Shown here piece by piece: positions 38,201 to 51,674 of a stretch of DNA of 64,000 nucleotides. This DNA is from Tillus elongatus (taxonomy: Eukaryota > Arthropoda > Insecta > Coleoptera > Cleridae). The position numbers were made by a program, and so were the translations under genes. Positions within the stretch are counted from its first letter, which is position 1. The number at the start of each line of letters is the position of its first letter. The notes under the pieces are model-generated. The model saw only the letters and a list, made by a program, of their open reading frames with translations, did not search any database and had not been told where the DNA came from. The stretch spans positions 17,165,565-17,229,564 of the forward strand of contig OZ023266.1 of assembly GCA_964006375.1 (NCBI GenBank), read 5' to 3'.

Positions 38201-41200
38201 CTCAACAGGTCAAAATAGACGCAGTAGTGGATTTAGATAGGTTGAATAGATTTGAGGTTCGTTTTGAGGCGTTGAATGAGTTGGTCAATCTATTTGATTC
38301 ATTGCATTTGGACATCGTGTCGGTAGTTGATCGATCAGAGTTGGAGAGCGAGCATGAAATGCAGAACAAATTCGATGAACTGCAATACTCTATAAAAACT
38401 ATCTATCGAGAACTGAGAGGTTATGCAAATAAAGCCGCTGAGAATCAAGCTCGATCCGTTTTTCACGGTAGTTCGAAATCGAGTCGAGCATCGAGTAAGT
38501 CGCGGTGTTCTGTCAAATCATCGAACGCTCGATCTCTCAGTGAAAAGGAAGTAACGAACGCAAACGCGATTATGTCAACTTCAAATTTAAACAGACATTT
38601 GAGGTTACCGAAAATCGAAATGCCAAAATTCGATGGAAATTGGAAAAACTGGCCAACCTTTTATGATCTGTTTAAAACAATGATTCATGAGAACGAATCA
38701 TTGTCAGATATTGAAAAGTTCCAATATTTGAGTGCTTCGTTAGTGAAGGATGCAGCTGGCCTAATCAAGAATTTACCGCTAACGGGAAGCAATTATGGGA
38801 TTGCATTCAAGTCTCTGGTCTCAAGGTATCACAATACCCGGGTTTTGTTGACCAATTATTGGCAGGGTATTGTACAGGCCCCCAAAGCAAATAGTGAATC
38901 TGCTTCTTCCCTACGAACGTTGTTGTCTGTATTCAGTGAAAATTTGGAAGCGTTGAAGCAGTTTGAACATGACATGTGGGATTTCACTAAATTCAACATG
39001 TTGCTGCAAAAGGTGGATATGAGTCTTAAGCAAAAATTTGAGCTTGAGTTTTGCGAATCGGACATTCCCAGTTTTAGTAGTTTATGTAGATTCTTGGAAA
39101 AGCAGTGTAAAGCAATGGAGACAACTGCCTTAACTTCCAATTATGTGACTAATAGAAGGCAGCATGTTTCAGCAACCACTGCTAGGCCCGCTTCGTCCTT
39201 TGTTACCAGCACAAAGCTTGTATGTGCTTATTGTAAGGAGGAGCACCCCATGCTCAAGTGTGATGGATTTCTATCTTTATCCTCTCATAAACGGTATACG
39301 TTCGCAAAAAAGAATAATCTTTGTTTTAACTGTTTATCAAACTCGCATGCCAGCAGGGAGTGCAAGTCATCAAGTTGTCGTGTATGTAATAAACACCATC
39401 ATACATTATTGCACTTCCCAAAAGCACCGGCATCGGGAGATGAGAGTGACTCAAACAAGCCACCTGTGGAAGAGCCACAAGGTGCAGAGCAATTGCGTGT
39501 GTTGGCAAGTGTGGTAAAAAGGGAACAGTCCGTGTTACTGGCAACTATAATGCTATTAGTACGAGATAAAAATGGAAAGGTTAGGAGATGTCGAGCTCTC
39601 CTGGATTGTGCGAGTGAGGCTAATTTCATTTCGCAGCAGTGTGTTGAAAAATTGGGGCTCAACACCTCATCTCGTTCAGTGATGGTTCAAGGCTTGAACC
39701 AAATGAGCTCGCTTGCCAGCCAAGGCACTCTCAAATGTCGAGTAGAGTCCATTTATGAGCCAACAAAGTTAGAGTTGGACATGATTGTGATTCCGAACAT
39801 TTGTTCCAAGATCCCTTCTGCTGAAATTGAGCAGTGCCACTGGCAACATATTCAGAACTTAGAGTTGGCAGATTCAGAGTTTGGTATACCAGGGGACATT
39901 GAAATTTTGTTGGGTACTGACGTTTATGCTCATGTGGTTAGACCTGGAATAAAGAGAGGGCCTCGAGGTGCACCAGTGGCCATCAATACTGTTTTTGGTT
40001 GGGTGCTTATGGGCAGTGTAGAACAGTCAAAGTCTCATTCTGTTGTGAATAGTTTATGCACGTTGGTCGACTTGGATCATACCTTGAAACAGTTTTGGAG
40101 CTTGGAACAGGTACCACAAGGTTTAGTTATGTCTCCGGAAGATAAAAAATGTGAGGAAATCTTCAAGAAGACTCAGCACCGAAATAGTGCTGGGAGATAT
40201 ATTTTAAATATGCCCTTTCGTGAGGGTACTCCGTGTTTGGGAGAATCTTTCAGTGTTGCATTGAGGCGGTTTTACTCCCTGGAAGCACGTCTTAGTAGGG
40301 ATCCAGCGTTGCACAAGTCCTATTCGGAGTTTATCAGGGATTATTATGAGTCTGGCCATATGTCTCTGGTATCAGATGTAGCTGTGGAACCATCTGATGC
40401 ATACTATATTCCCCATCATTGTGTGTTGCGTCCTCACAGCCTTTCGACCAAACTGCGGGTGGTATTTGATGCTAGTTCCAAAAGTACGAATGGTGTATCT
40501 CTGAACGATACGTTGTTAGTGGGAGCGAAGTTGCAGACAGATATTGCCACTGTGTTGTTGAAATTTCGCTCAAACAAAATTGCATTTACTGCTGACATTC
40601 GGCAAATGTATCGACAAATTTTGGTTGTAGATAATCATAGGGATTATCAAAGAATTCTCTGGAGGTTCTCAAAGGGGGAACCTGTACAGAAATATCGCCT
40701 TAATACTGTCACATATGGGGTCTCCTCAAGCCCACACATGGCAATCCGAACAATGATGCAGCTTTGTGATGATGAGGAATCATCTTTTCCATTGGCAGCA
40801 AAGCTAGTTCGGTCCGATCTCTATGTGGATGATGTAGTCAGTGGAGTCGACTCATTGTCAGAGGCTTTTGAGTTGCAACGGCAATTGATTGGGTTGTTTG
40901 CTAAGGGGGGTTTTGAATTGAAGAAGTGGGCCAGCAATAATTCGAAACTGTTGTCCACAGTATCAGCTGATAGTCAGCAACCTCGATCGTTAGATTTAAA
41001 TGATCCATCAGTGTTGAAAATTTTAGGATTGCAGTGGTGTCCCATAGGTGATACATTCTCTTTTAATGTTGAACCTATTGATCGTCCGTGCACAAAACGA
41101 AATCTTCTTTCGGAATTGGCAAGAATTTATGACCCCCTGGGTTTTTTGTCTCCTGTTACCCTGTTGGCAAAATATCTTATGCAGTGCTTGTGGGAGCAAA

Positions 41201-44200
41201 AAGTGGGATGGGATGATAAGCCCTCAAAGGATATTGTTGGTCAGTGGTCTCAGTATAAATCACAACTCAGTGCGCTAGCAGGTTTATCAATTCCCAGAGG
41301 CGTAAAACACGATAATATATTCAGTACAGAACTCCATGGGTTCTGTGATGCATCGGAGCGAGGGTATGCTGCAGTTGTTTACTTGAGACAAGTATCAGAG
41401 GAGGGTCAAGTTTGGATCAATTTTCTGTGTGCCAAGTCCAAGGTATCACCTTTAAAAAGAATATCGATTCCACGTCTCGAATTGTGTGGGTGTTTATTGT
41501 TGGCAAAGCTTCTGGAATTTGTGTGTCGGGTGTATGAAGGTCGTTTTGAGTTTAACTCTATGTATGCTTGGTCAGACTCTATGGTGGCACTTGCCTGGAT
41601 AAAATCATCTTCCAATAGGTGGAAGACCTTTATTGGGAATCGAGTAGCAAGCATACAAGAGAAGATTCCTCCAGAGTCATGGCATCACGTAAGTGGACAA
41701 GAAAACCCAGCTGATTGTGCATCGAGAGGCATGTTACCTTCTGGGTTTTGTGAGCATCCACTATGGTGGGCGGGACCCGCCTGGCTAAAATTGGCAAGAG
41801 AAAATTGGCCCAAGTCGTTGCGTTTTGAGCCGCCAGAAGAGTGCCTGGCGGAGCAACGAACTCTCCCCGTACTAGTTACTTTGGCAAATGAGGAGTGGCT
41901 CAGTAAACTTTTGAATCGCTTTTCGCATCTACGGAAAATTCAGGGTGTTGTTGTATATTGTCAGCGGTTTGTGCGAAATTGTAGGGTGTCTCCATCTGAC
42001 CGAACTACTGCATCTCTGACAGCCACCGAATTACAGGAGGCGCTTCATATGCTTATCAAATGTGCTCAAGGTGAAGTATTTCAAAGGGAAATAGCATCCT
42101 TGGTTAAAGGTGAGAGGTGTGCGAGGGCAATAAATAAGTTAGCCCCCTTTCTGGATACAGAGGGTATCCTCAGGGTGGGCGGTCGCCTTCGTCAAGCTGA
42201 TGTTCCAGTTGAAGTGAAACACCCTATATTGTTGCCCCGCTCACATCGTCTCACCGAGTTAATCATTGCACACACACACCATGTCAATCTTCATCCTGGT
42301 CCTCGCACATTGCTTCATTTGCTTTCGCAACAGTTTTGGATTTTGTCCCCTCGGAGAGCTATTCATCATGTTTTGTCAAGGTGCTATCGTTGCTTTCGAG
42401 TGAATCCTACTCCCATGGCACCGATGATGTCTGATTTGCCAGTTGCCAGGGTTTCTCAGTTGAAGCCGTTTTCACACAGCGGAGTTGATTTTGCAGGTCC
42501 AGTTTTTGTGACACAGGGCAGATATCGAGGTGTCCGAAAGGTGAAAGCATATATTTGTTTGTTTGTGTGCATGGCAACGAAGGCCCTCCATTTGGAAGTA
42601 GTGTCTGATCTTTCAGCTGAAGCCTTCTTGGCAGCTCTTCGGAGGTTTGTGGCTCGCAGAGGAAAATGTGACAATTTGTATAGCGATAGAGGTACCAACT
42701 TCGTCGGCTCAAATAAGCAGCTCTTAAACTATGCAAAGGGGGCAGCAGATGCTTGTACCATTAAGTGGCATTTCAACCCCCCATCAGCTCCGCATTTTGG
42801 AGGTCTGTGGGAGGCAGGAGTGCGCTCAGTCAAGACTCATTTGCGAGGGGTGATCGGTTTGCAGATTCTGACCTTTGAGGAAATGTCCACGTTGCTTGCT
42901 CAAGTGGAATCAGTTTTGAATTCTCGACCATTGTGTAGTGCGAGTACTGATCCAAATGATCTGTTAGCCCTATCCCCAGGACATTTTCTTACAATGGAAC
43001 CGTTAGGTGCTCCTCCTGATGCTGATTTGACTTTGTTAAGTATGAATCGCTTGTCACGCTGGCAGCTGGTGCAAAGGATCCACCAGGACTTTTGGCGCCG
43101 CTGGAAGAACGAATACCTGCATACACTGCAGCAGCGTGGTAAGTGGGATACTGTGCAAACGTCCCCCCCGATCGGAGCTTTAGTTGTGATTAAAGATGAG
43201 ACTTCGTCACCTCTTGTTTGGAAGCTCGGACGCATTATGCAACTATACCCAGGCCGTGATGGTATAGCTCGGGTAGCTCAAGTTCGCACTAGTAGTGGCA
43301 CTTTTGATAGGCCTCTGACGAAGTTATGTCTGTTGCCATCGCAGTAATACGTCTGCCTTGAAATTTTTTTGTACAGTTAATTATAAATCCAATAGCTTCA
43401 GTTTTTTGTTTTTTGTGCTTATTGTAAATTTTTGTTTTGTTTGTTTATTTGAGAAACAATATAATTGTGAAAATAAATCCTTATTTTGGTGGGCGGAATG
43501 TTCATGCTCGTTGTTCTGTCACTTTTAAATTCAAATGTCGCGCGCTACACTGACATAGAGTAAGTGTTACTAATGGTTTCCGCCAGAAGACCAGAGAGGG
43601 GGAAGAAGAATGAGAGAAGGGAGAGAAGCTTGCATCCCTCTGCCACTTGTTTTTGAGTCCTTGAAGAGGCAAGAGGTCTCGAGAAAGCGAATTGTTTTCA
43701 ACCCCTTGAAGAGACACGAGGTCTCTAAATATCCATTTTGTTTGTAAGTCCTTTGGGAGACACGAGGTTCCTAGAGGTGTTGTGTGTGAATACAGAAAAA
43801 CGAAGCTTATGTTCCTGCATTATTGGAGAATAAAGGTAGGTAACTTTGCTTATTGTCAGTGCCCTATTTGTTCTGTTTTTTTTGTTATTCATTATAAAAT
43901 AAATACACGTGGTATTTACAGCCACCATACAGGGGTATAATTTTTTAAGGTTTATCTAAAGGAAGTTCAAGTTTTTTTATTCATTTTTATCCACTAAGTT
44001 TAGTAAAATAAATAAAATTTGATTGATAGGCTTTCAGCCCCGTATTTTGTTTAATATAATTGGACATGCTTCCGTAAAATAAATGAAAACTATCTGGCCA
44101 GACAAGGAATTATTATTTAGGATTATCTTAAGAATTTTTCTAATACACACAATCTATTATTTGAAAGTTATGATATTATTTATTTTTACTTGAAAAACCT

Positions 44201-44570
44201 CTTTTTATTATACTTCCATTTTTATATGCTCAATAAAAATGATTGTTGAGTTTTATTATTGATGTTATTAAAAAATACTACTGACCCTTTCTTTCCTCTT
44301 TGACTTTACAACACATTACAGTTATATCTCTTTATCTAGATATCTAAATTAACGAATACCGAAGCAGCAAAAATGTTGCACTAGAAGTCTTACAAATATG
44401 AGCTCTTAGACAAGATTGCTGTCTAAACAAAGTAACTACAATTGCTCATTTTAGTGAATTTTCTTAGAAAAAATTCACTAACGAGGAGACCTCGACTTTT
44501 GAATTTTGAAAAAATTTCTTCAAATGTGCGCGATCTAGGACCCCTAAAACCCATATCCTGGGTCAGTTTC

Positions 44571-44648
<78 letters not shown>

Positions 44649-47600
44649 TTATATATATATATGTATCACACCGATAACTCAAAAAATCATGGACCGATTT
44701 TAATAAAATTTAGCATGTGCCTTCCTTTTGTAAGCGGCTTGGATAAGTTCGCCAGAAAAATCGGACCAGGTTTTCCAGGAAAATTTTGGGTTTTCTTTCG
44801 AAAAAAAAATTTATCTCAAAAAATAGGGAAGCTATGGTAACCAAATTTGGTACGTAAGTTTACGGCATTAAAAGGAAACTATATACCAAAATCTATATTT
44901 CTATGTTAAAAGAAAAAAAAGTTATAAAAAAATATTTCGTGCCAGATCATTTCTATGAAAATTCACTACCATAACGCACTTGCTGCGTCCAGACTTTTTT
45001 ACTATATTAATTTGATTGTAACACCTTCGATCATCAAATTTAATATTATATATTAGGAAACCACTCATAATCACCTACTTTTAGATTTTTAACTTATAAC
45101 AATTTGTAGGATTTTGCTCAGACTTAATAAAATCGAAAAATTACTTTTAAATGGAGGATAACTGTTGCAGATTGCTGCGATCATTTCCAATTAACAGACG
45201 TGCAATGATTACTATGTACCTACTGCAAAATGCCCTGGATATCCTATCATGTAATATGTCAGATATAAAAATGTGCTTTAAAACAATTGCCTTGATACAC
45301 TTTTTATTTATTTGTTTCAATAAATCATAATGAACTATAATAATAACTAGTAGATATCTGTTTTTAATTATTTGTTTAATTATTGTTTGTTATTATTTCG
45401 TTTTGTGTATCAGCCGATTCTTAATTCAGCCTTTAAGCTGTTGGATGGTGTATGAACAAATGAATTATGATAGGATTTAGATTTGTTATTAGTTTTTAAA
45501 CAACTGTTTGAACTTTTGACTTAAAACAACAAATACCCGTAACTTCTAAACAAACAAAAATTGGACACATGTTGATATGAGGTCAGCGCCAAAATTTCCA
45601 GGACTGACATAGATCCAAGGTGTCTCAACCTGTCAAATTTTGATAATTTGGTTGGTCTTTATTAGCCTCGCAAAAAACAAAAATGGATTTTATGTCAATT
45701 AGTTTTCTTATAACAAACACTTGTTCATCAGGATATCAAAAGTCACGAATGGAGTATAGGCTAGAGCTAAGGCTAGATGCGGGGGTCAAGGAGTCGCGGG
45801 CGAAAGGACTCCAGGGGGCAAGCTGAGGAAGTGGAAACAACACAAAATGGTGTGGACAGTATTTCCCCTATTCTCGTGGGAACAACATGAAGATTATAAA
45901 CATATATGGAACCAAAACCAATGAGGCTCGAGGAGCGGCTCCGGCTACAGACTGGTACCTTGAGTCTATTCCGGAAACGGAGACGATCCAGGGGGCGGTA
46001 GCGTCTGCGAACTCTGCAGTTCTCACGACCGACGGAGATACGGGGGATAGCTTCGGCCACAGACTTGTCCCCGACACCCAAGCTGGAGGCTGGGTCCCAG
46101 CGGAGAACGGCGAGGTCCGCGAACTCTGGGAGCCCCTCTACCAGTGAGGACCCTACTGTAGGGGTAGGGCGCAAAGAAAGAAGCGTCGTGCGGCGCAGAA
46201 AATGGCGACCGGACGTGGACGGTCGAGAAACCTGTAAAGGCGCAAGAGGGGAGTGTGAGTCAGAAGAGGACGCGCTCGGACTCTAGCACGCCTACTACAG
46301 ACAGACGTCCCAAAAGGGCCAGGCCACCTGTAAAGGCGCAAGAGGAGAGTGCGAGTCAGAAGACGCCGCGCTCTGGCTCTAGCACGCCTACTACAGACAG
46401 ACGTCCCAAAAGGACCAAGGCCGGAACACCGGCGCAGACTGGCTCGTATAGGAAGGCTGCGGAGGGCCTCGGGATGGCGGTGATTGACAGACGCCATCCT
46501 GAGGTCACGCTAGACCAGGGGAACGCGGACCTGATCCAGGCTGCGGTGGACTCTCTTCAGGAAGGGGAGAGCCCGCCTAAGTTTCACCGGGCGCGCCTGG
46601 CTGGGGCATCCTCTGAATAACCTGTGCCGGCCCACAGTCGCGGGACTGACTGCGGATAACGATCGGGGGCCTCGGTCAGATTTGGGAGGGGACGGACTTG
46701 ACAGCCGTCGAGCCCAAGGAACTGCCAAAGAGACGCAAGGTCCTCGTACGGATCCCTGACACCGTCCCTCAGGAGACGGTGATGACTGAAGATCCAGAAC
46801 CCTGACCTGGGGACACAACACTGATCGGTTCTAAGCAGAAAGGCAGAGGAGAAAGGACAGACTATCGCCTTCTCGATCGACCAGGCGTCTTACAGAGTCC
46901 TTAAAGGAACCTACTTCAAGGCTTTCTGGGGCCTGGAAAGGGTCAGCTTCTGCCCACTGGGGAAGCAACTAGGGGTTAATGGGACTTAGGTTCCTTTAGG
47001 TCAACCTCCAACACAGTAGGGCAGCCATGGCCGGACTACTGATGACTCTGAGGACCACGGATGTGGCCCTCATCCAGGAACCGTACTCCTATAAAGGAGA
47101 GATCAAGGGACTCGGCGGAGCTGCTGGATAGCTCATCTACAGCAGATCCAGCGAGAACCCGAGGGCCTGCATTTTTGTTAGGGAAGGGATAGAGTTTGTG
47201 CCTTTAATGAATTTCAGTTCCAGGGACATGGCAACGATGAAAATCCGATGTGGAGGAGCGGATGGGCTGAGGGACATTACTGTCGCGTCAGCCTATCTGC
47301 CAGCACGGAGCCTCCTCCACCCAACGAATTGGAGCAGCTGATGGTGGGTATCAGAGCAGATGGATGGCAGACCATCATCGGCATGGATGCGACCGCGCAC
47401 TATGAGTTGTGGGGTTACTCGGACACTAACTCTAGGGGTGAGGCACTTTTACAATTATTTATGAAATTTAATTTAGACATATTGAATAGAGGTAATAAAC
47501 CGACCATCGTCACAACACTGCGTGAGAAAATTTTGGATCTAACAGTTTCCACCCAGTTTCTGGGTGACTTTGTTAAGAGCTGGGCTGTGTCTGGGGAAGT

Positions 47601-50600
47601 GAGTAGCTCAGACCACAGATACATCCGGTTTGAAATCGCCAAAGTCAAAAGACAAACGGTATGGTACCGGGACCCCCGCAAGGCGGACTGGGAAGCCTAC
47701 AGGTCAGACCTAGCAGTGGAATTGCGGGGGGTTAGGAGTACCATAGACAATTCAATAGACCTCGAGATTGCGGCAGCCCAATTGCGAGACGCAATCACCT
47801 CGGCCTATAACGCCAACTGCCCCCTGAAAATGAGGGCTTCCACCAGGAACGTCCAGTGTTGGAACGAGTACCTCAGGCAAAGGAGGACGCAGTTTCGTAA
47901 GCTGTTTAACGGGGCCAAAAGGTCGGGAGCATGGGATGAATATAGACAGGCCCTAACGACCTATAACAAAAGACTGAGGGAGTCGTGGAGGAGGCACTGC
48001 AAGGAAGTGGAAAGCACGTCCGAGAGTGCTCGACTACACAAGATCCTGTCCAAGGGCACTCAGACCAATATAGGCTCCCTTAGAACATCCACGGGAGGCT
48101 TTACAAGCTTGGGGGAGGAAACTATGGAAATTTTACTCCAGACGCACATCCCCGGCTGTAACATAATAAACCAATCACCTCCGGACTGGGAACACTCAGA
48201 AATAGAGGCGCCTTAGAGGCGGGCATCTAGAGTAGACTGAACAGTCGCTAAAGAGGTGGTTACTTGGAGCAAAATCGGATGGGCAATTAACAGCTTGAAG
48301 CCATACAAATCGCCGGGATTTGATGGAATAATTCCCATCATGCTCCAACAGGGGATAGATATATTGGCGCCGGCGCTTACCCTCATTATGAGGGCTAGCC
48401 TGGCTCTGGGGTACATTCCGAGGGCATGGAGACTGGCCAGGGTTGTATTCATTCCTAAACCTGGGCGTCCAACAGACCAGGCAAAGTCCCTGAGGCCAAT
48501 AAGTCTCATGTCCTTGCTAAAAACAGTGGAAAAACTGCTTTGATCAACACATTAGGGGCGGTGTACTGGAAGTATATCCCCTACACTGCGGACAATATGC
48601 ATACAGAGAAGGATTCTCAACAGAAACAGCACTGCACCAACTGGTGCTGAAACTGGAGAATGCGCTGGAGAATAGAGAAGTGGCGCTGGGGGCCTTCCCA
48701 GACATAGAGGGGGATTTCAGCAATACCTCATTCGGATCAGTTCTGGCAGCTGCCAGGGAGCGTGGAATAGAGGAGACCTGCTGCAGGTGCATCGGTTCCA
48801 TGCTCAGGGACAGGGCGGTGTTCACCTCACTCGCATGCAGACAGCACTGAAAGTGGTGGAAGGGTGGACAGTTGGTCAAGGGCTCGGGGTGAGCTCCGAG
48901 AAAGCAACCGTCGTGCCGTTTACGAGGAGGACAAAGTGTGAGAGCCTTATTATGGGGGAGGCCAGGCTAGGACTATACAGACTAGCCTGCAATGGTAGAC
49001 TGAAGATCAACCCAGGCTTCAGGGGCCACTGCAAAATTCAGGAGATCGTGAAGGAACCCATGCTTGAAATGAGGTCAGACTTCGTGAGCCCGCGAATCTG
49101 CAGGGAAAACAACTTTACAATGGAAATCCCCGACCGCGAGGCATGGCGGGAGGAGACGCCGGGCATACCACGGGATGCGCTTGCCTGGTTCACGGACGGA
49201 TCCGGCGGGGAGCGTGGGACGGGGGCAGGTGTTTATTCGGAAGGACCGAGGGTAAGTCATAGTATTTCCCTCGGAGCCCATGCAACGGTCTTTCAGGCTG
49301 AAATGTACGCCATCCTGCACTATTTGCGGGAGAACAAGAGGAGGGGCTACACCAACAAGCGGATCCTCATAGCCACAGACAGCCCTTAAGGCCCTAAGTG
49401 GCCCACGGGTAAATTCCTGGCTGGTGAGTGAGTGCCGAGATGAGACGAGCGAACTGGCTGGGCAGAATGAGGTCATCCTCATCTGGGTGCCGGGTCACTC
49501 GGGGGTGAAAAACAATGAAGAAGCTGGCAGTCTCGCGAAGAGAGGGTCGGCAGAACTATTTGTGGGACCAGAACCGGCTCTGGGCGTGACAAAGAGCACT
49601 GCCAGGGGAGCCATTAAGTCCTGGGTCAGAAACCAACACAAGGTGTACTGGGCAGACTGTCCAGGGCTCAGCCATGGGAAGTCAATAATTGACGAACCCA
49701 GTTCAAAGAGAGCTGTGGAACTGCTAAATCTTAGCAGAGGGCAGTTCAGAAACATAACAGGTCTCTTGACGGGACATATGGCCATCAAGAAACACCTGCA
49801 TAAAATGGGGCGGTTCGAGGGGGACCTCGCATGTAGACTCTGCGGCAAGGGGGAGGAATCAGCCCAGTACATCTTGTGCGAGTGTAAAGCTCTGGACCGC
49901 AAATGACAACTGATCTACGGTCAGTTTAGACCAGAGTCACAGCAATATAAAACTTCACCCTACCAATCGCTGTGCAGACTAGTTCAAGGCACAGTGATTT
50001 TGGAATGGGTGGAGTAAGACTAAGGGCATGCACAATAAACCAAAGGTTGCAGTGCTATCAGGGCGGCAAGGCCGCGGACGAGCCCTGAGGAAAAAAAAGG
50101 CTAGATGCATTCTCACCACAATTAGAACCGTAGACCGGTTTCGCTCTAATTAGAACTCGTCAGTATGGCATACTAAGTGCAGAGAAAATACACCTATAAA
50201 GTAATACGGCTATGGTAACCAGCCTTCCAATACTAAGTGAAGTATAAGACACGAAGCACGTGCCGCCACCTCGTTGTGGAACCAAGTAGTATGTTGTCAC
50301 GGCAGCTCCAAATAACACAAAGTGTTAAATATTAGAAACTGTATTCTGGATCGTTTCATTCTTAGTCAGGCTAGAACATTTTGGTGCTTACCTCGTATAA
50401 TAAACATTGTTTAAAATTAACTTGTCTAATTTATCAAAGTTTATCTGTCATGTCATATAAGACTGAAACAATCCTTGAATGTGTTTCAATGGCAATTCTA
50501 CTAACTCTGTAATTAATTCTTGCATATACTTTTCATATACTACCCCTGGCATGAAGCCTATGTCAAGGATCATGTAAACAAAATGTTAGTTGACATATTA

Positions 50601-51642
50601 CCAGATAGCTCAGTGGAAGCGTGCTGGTCTAATACACACAAGGTTGCATTATCGAATGCAGCTCGATGAATGTATGTTTTTTTGTTGTTTTATTTTGACA
50701 TTTCCAGAAACAAGAGAGCATAGATTTCATACGTTTTGAACAAGATCTCATTTTTGTTTAAAACGCCTGAATAAGTTTGTCATCTTTGAGTGAAATTATA
50801 ATTTTCAGCAGACATTTTGTTATTGTTGATATTGAAGAAACTGGTTTGATGATGTAGGTTGACTAAAACGAAATCATACTGGCAATTAATAAGGAAAAAT
50901 AACTGCTACGTTTATAATTTGGCAGATACTTAATTTTCTAAATATGAATAAGTTTCCTTCTGCTAGTTCTATTTGTGGCCGCTAAAAAAGTGATCATCCC
51001 AAAATGACCATACCCCTTTGTTGTCTCTAATTTAGAAAATTCAATATGAAGTATTTTTGGAAGAAGTCATTTATAAATTATGTCATTTATACAGCACAAG
51101 TTGTACTAGATTTATTATATCAGACATACTGTAAAATTTAAGACAATAAAGGATAGTATATAAAACTACATTATTTAAAAAATAAATCAATTAGTTTTGT
51201 TGGACAACAACATCAAACAGGAATCATTTTAAGTTTAAATAAAATACTTCATTATGACTATTGTTATGTAAAATTGTTTGCAATCTATAAATTAAAAAAC
51301 AACAACAAATATTTAAAAAGCTCTTCATAAAAATGAACTAAAATAAAACTTTGCCACAGAAATACAACATAAACAGCAACAAACCATAGATCAACAACAA
51401 CTATAGATGGATAATGAGCAAATTGTATAAAATTTTTGTGTGTCTGTAAGTGTGGTGTTGTGTATGATTCAAATGACAATTGACATGACTGTTTTGAGTA
51501 AGTTACGTTATCTTATTCATTTATAAGTACAATTTTAAAAACCCCATTCATCACAATACAGTTTTTAGACGTGACGATGGAGGAACTATGGAAGAAAGCT
51601 CCTGTGAGCAGTGCCCGTGCAGATATCTATAAAAAAAAAAAA

Positions 51643-51674
<32 letters not shown>

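Larger units (their letters stand above)
37457..43920 (+). mobile_element. Intact BEL/Pao LTR retrotransposon, very young insertion
   Basis: 6464 bp bounded by direct LTRs (37457-37879 and 43499-43920) that begin TGTTCATGC and end GGTATTTACA. A 5-bp target duplication GCCAC (37452-37456 and 43921-43925) is the length typical of BEL/Pao. Between the LTRs are a primer-binding site, one unbroken gag-pol frame and a purine-rich tract. I found a single difference between the LTRs: nine versus eight T in one run. The element sits in the 32-kb intron of the scaffold gene, in antisense orientation to it, and may still be transposition-competent. Confidence 0.96.
45781..50098 (+). mobile_element. R1/LOA-type LINE, near full length but internally deleted
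   Basis: 4318 bp, GC-rich against its surroundings, flanked by the 10-bp direct repeat GGCTAGATGC (45771-45780 and 50099-50108), the signature of target-primed insertion. Order: ORF1-like region 45.9-46.8 kb, endonuclease part 47.0-47.6 kb, linker 47.6-48.2 kb, RT pieces 48.25-48.85 kb, RNase H 49.1-49.5 kb, Cys-knuckle 49.8-49.9 kb, 3' UTR and an A8 tail. Frames are broken, and the RT core (VPQG to YADD) is deleted at about 48.84 kb. Confidence 0.93.

Noticed and set aside
42407..42736. Minus-strand frames inside the BEL/Pao element (also 38856, 41406, 42900)
   Set aside because: Antisense shadows of the strong gag-pol frame.
43348..43498. Possible env gene after BEL/Pao gag-pol
   Set aside because: Only about 150 bp separate the stop codon and the 3' LTR, too short for any env frame.
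46510..46821. Minus-strand frame of 103 residues in the R1/LOA-type LINE (and others at 45773, 46153, 48544, 49495)
   Set aside because: GC-rich LINE DNA keeps antisense frames open; plus-strand motifs show the true direction.
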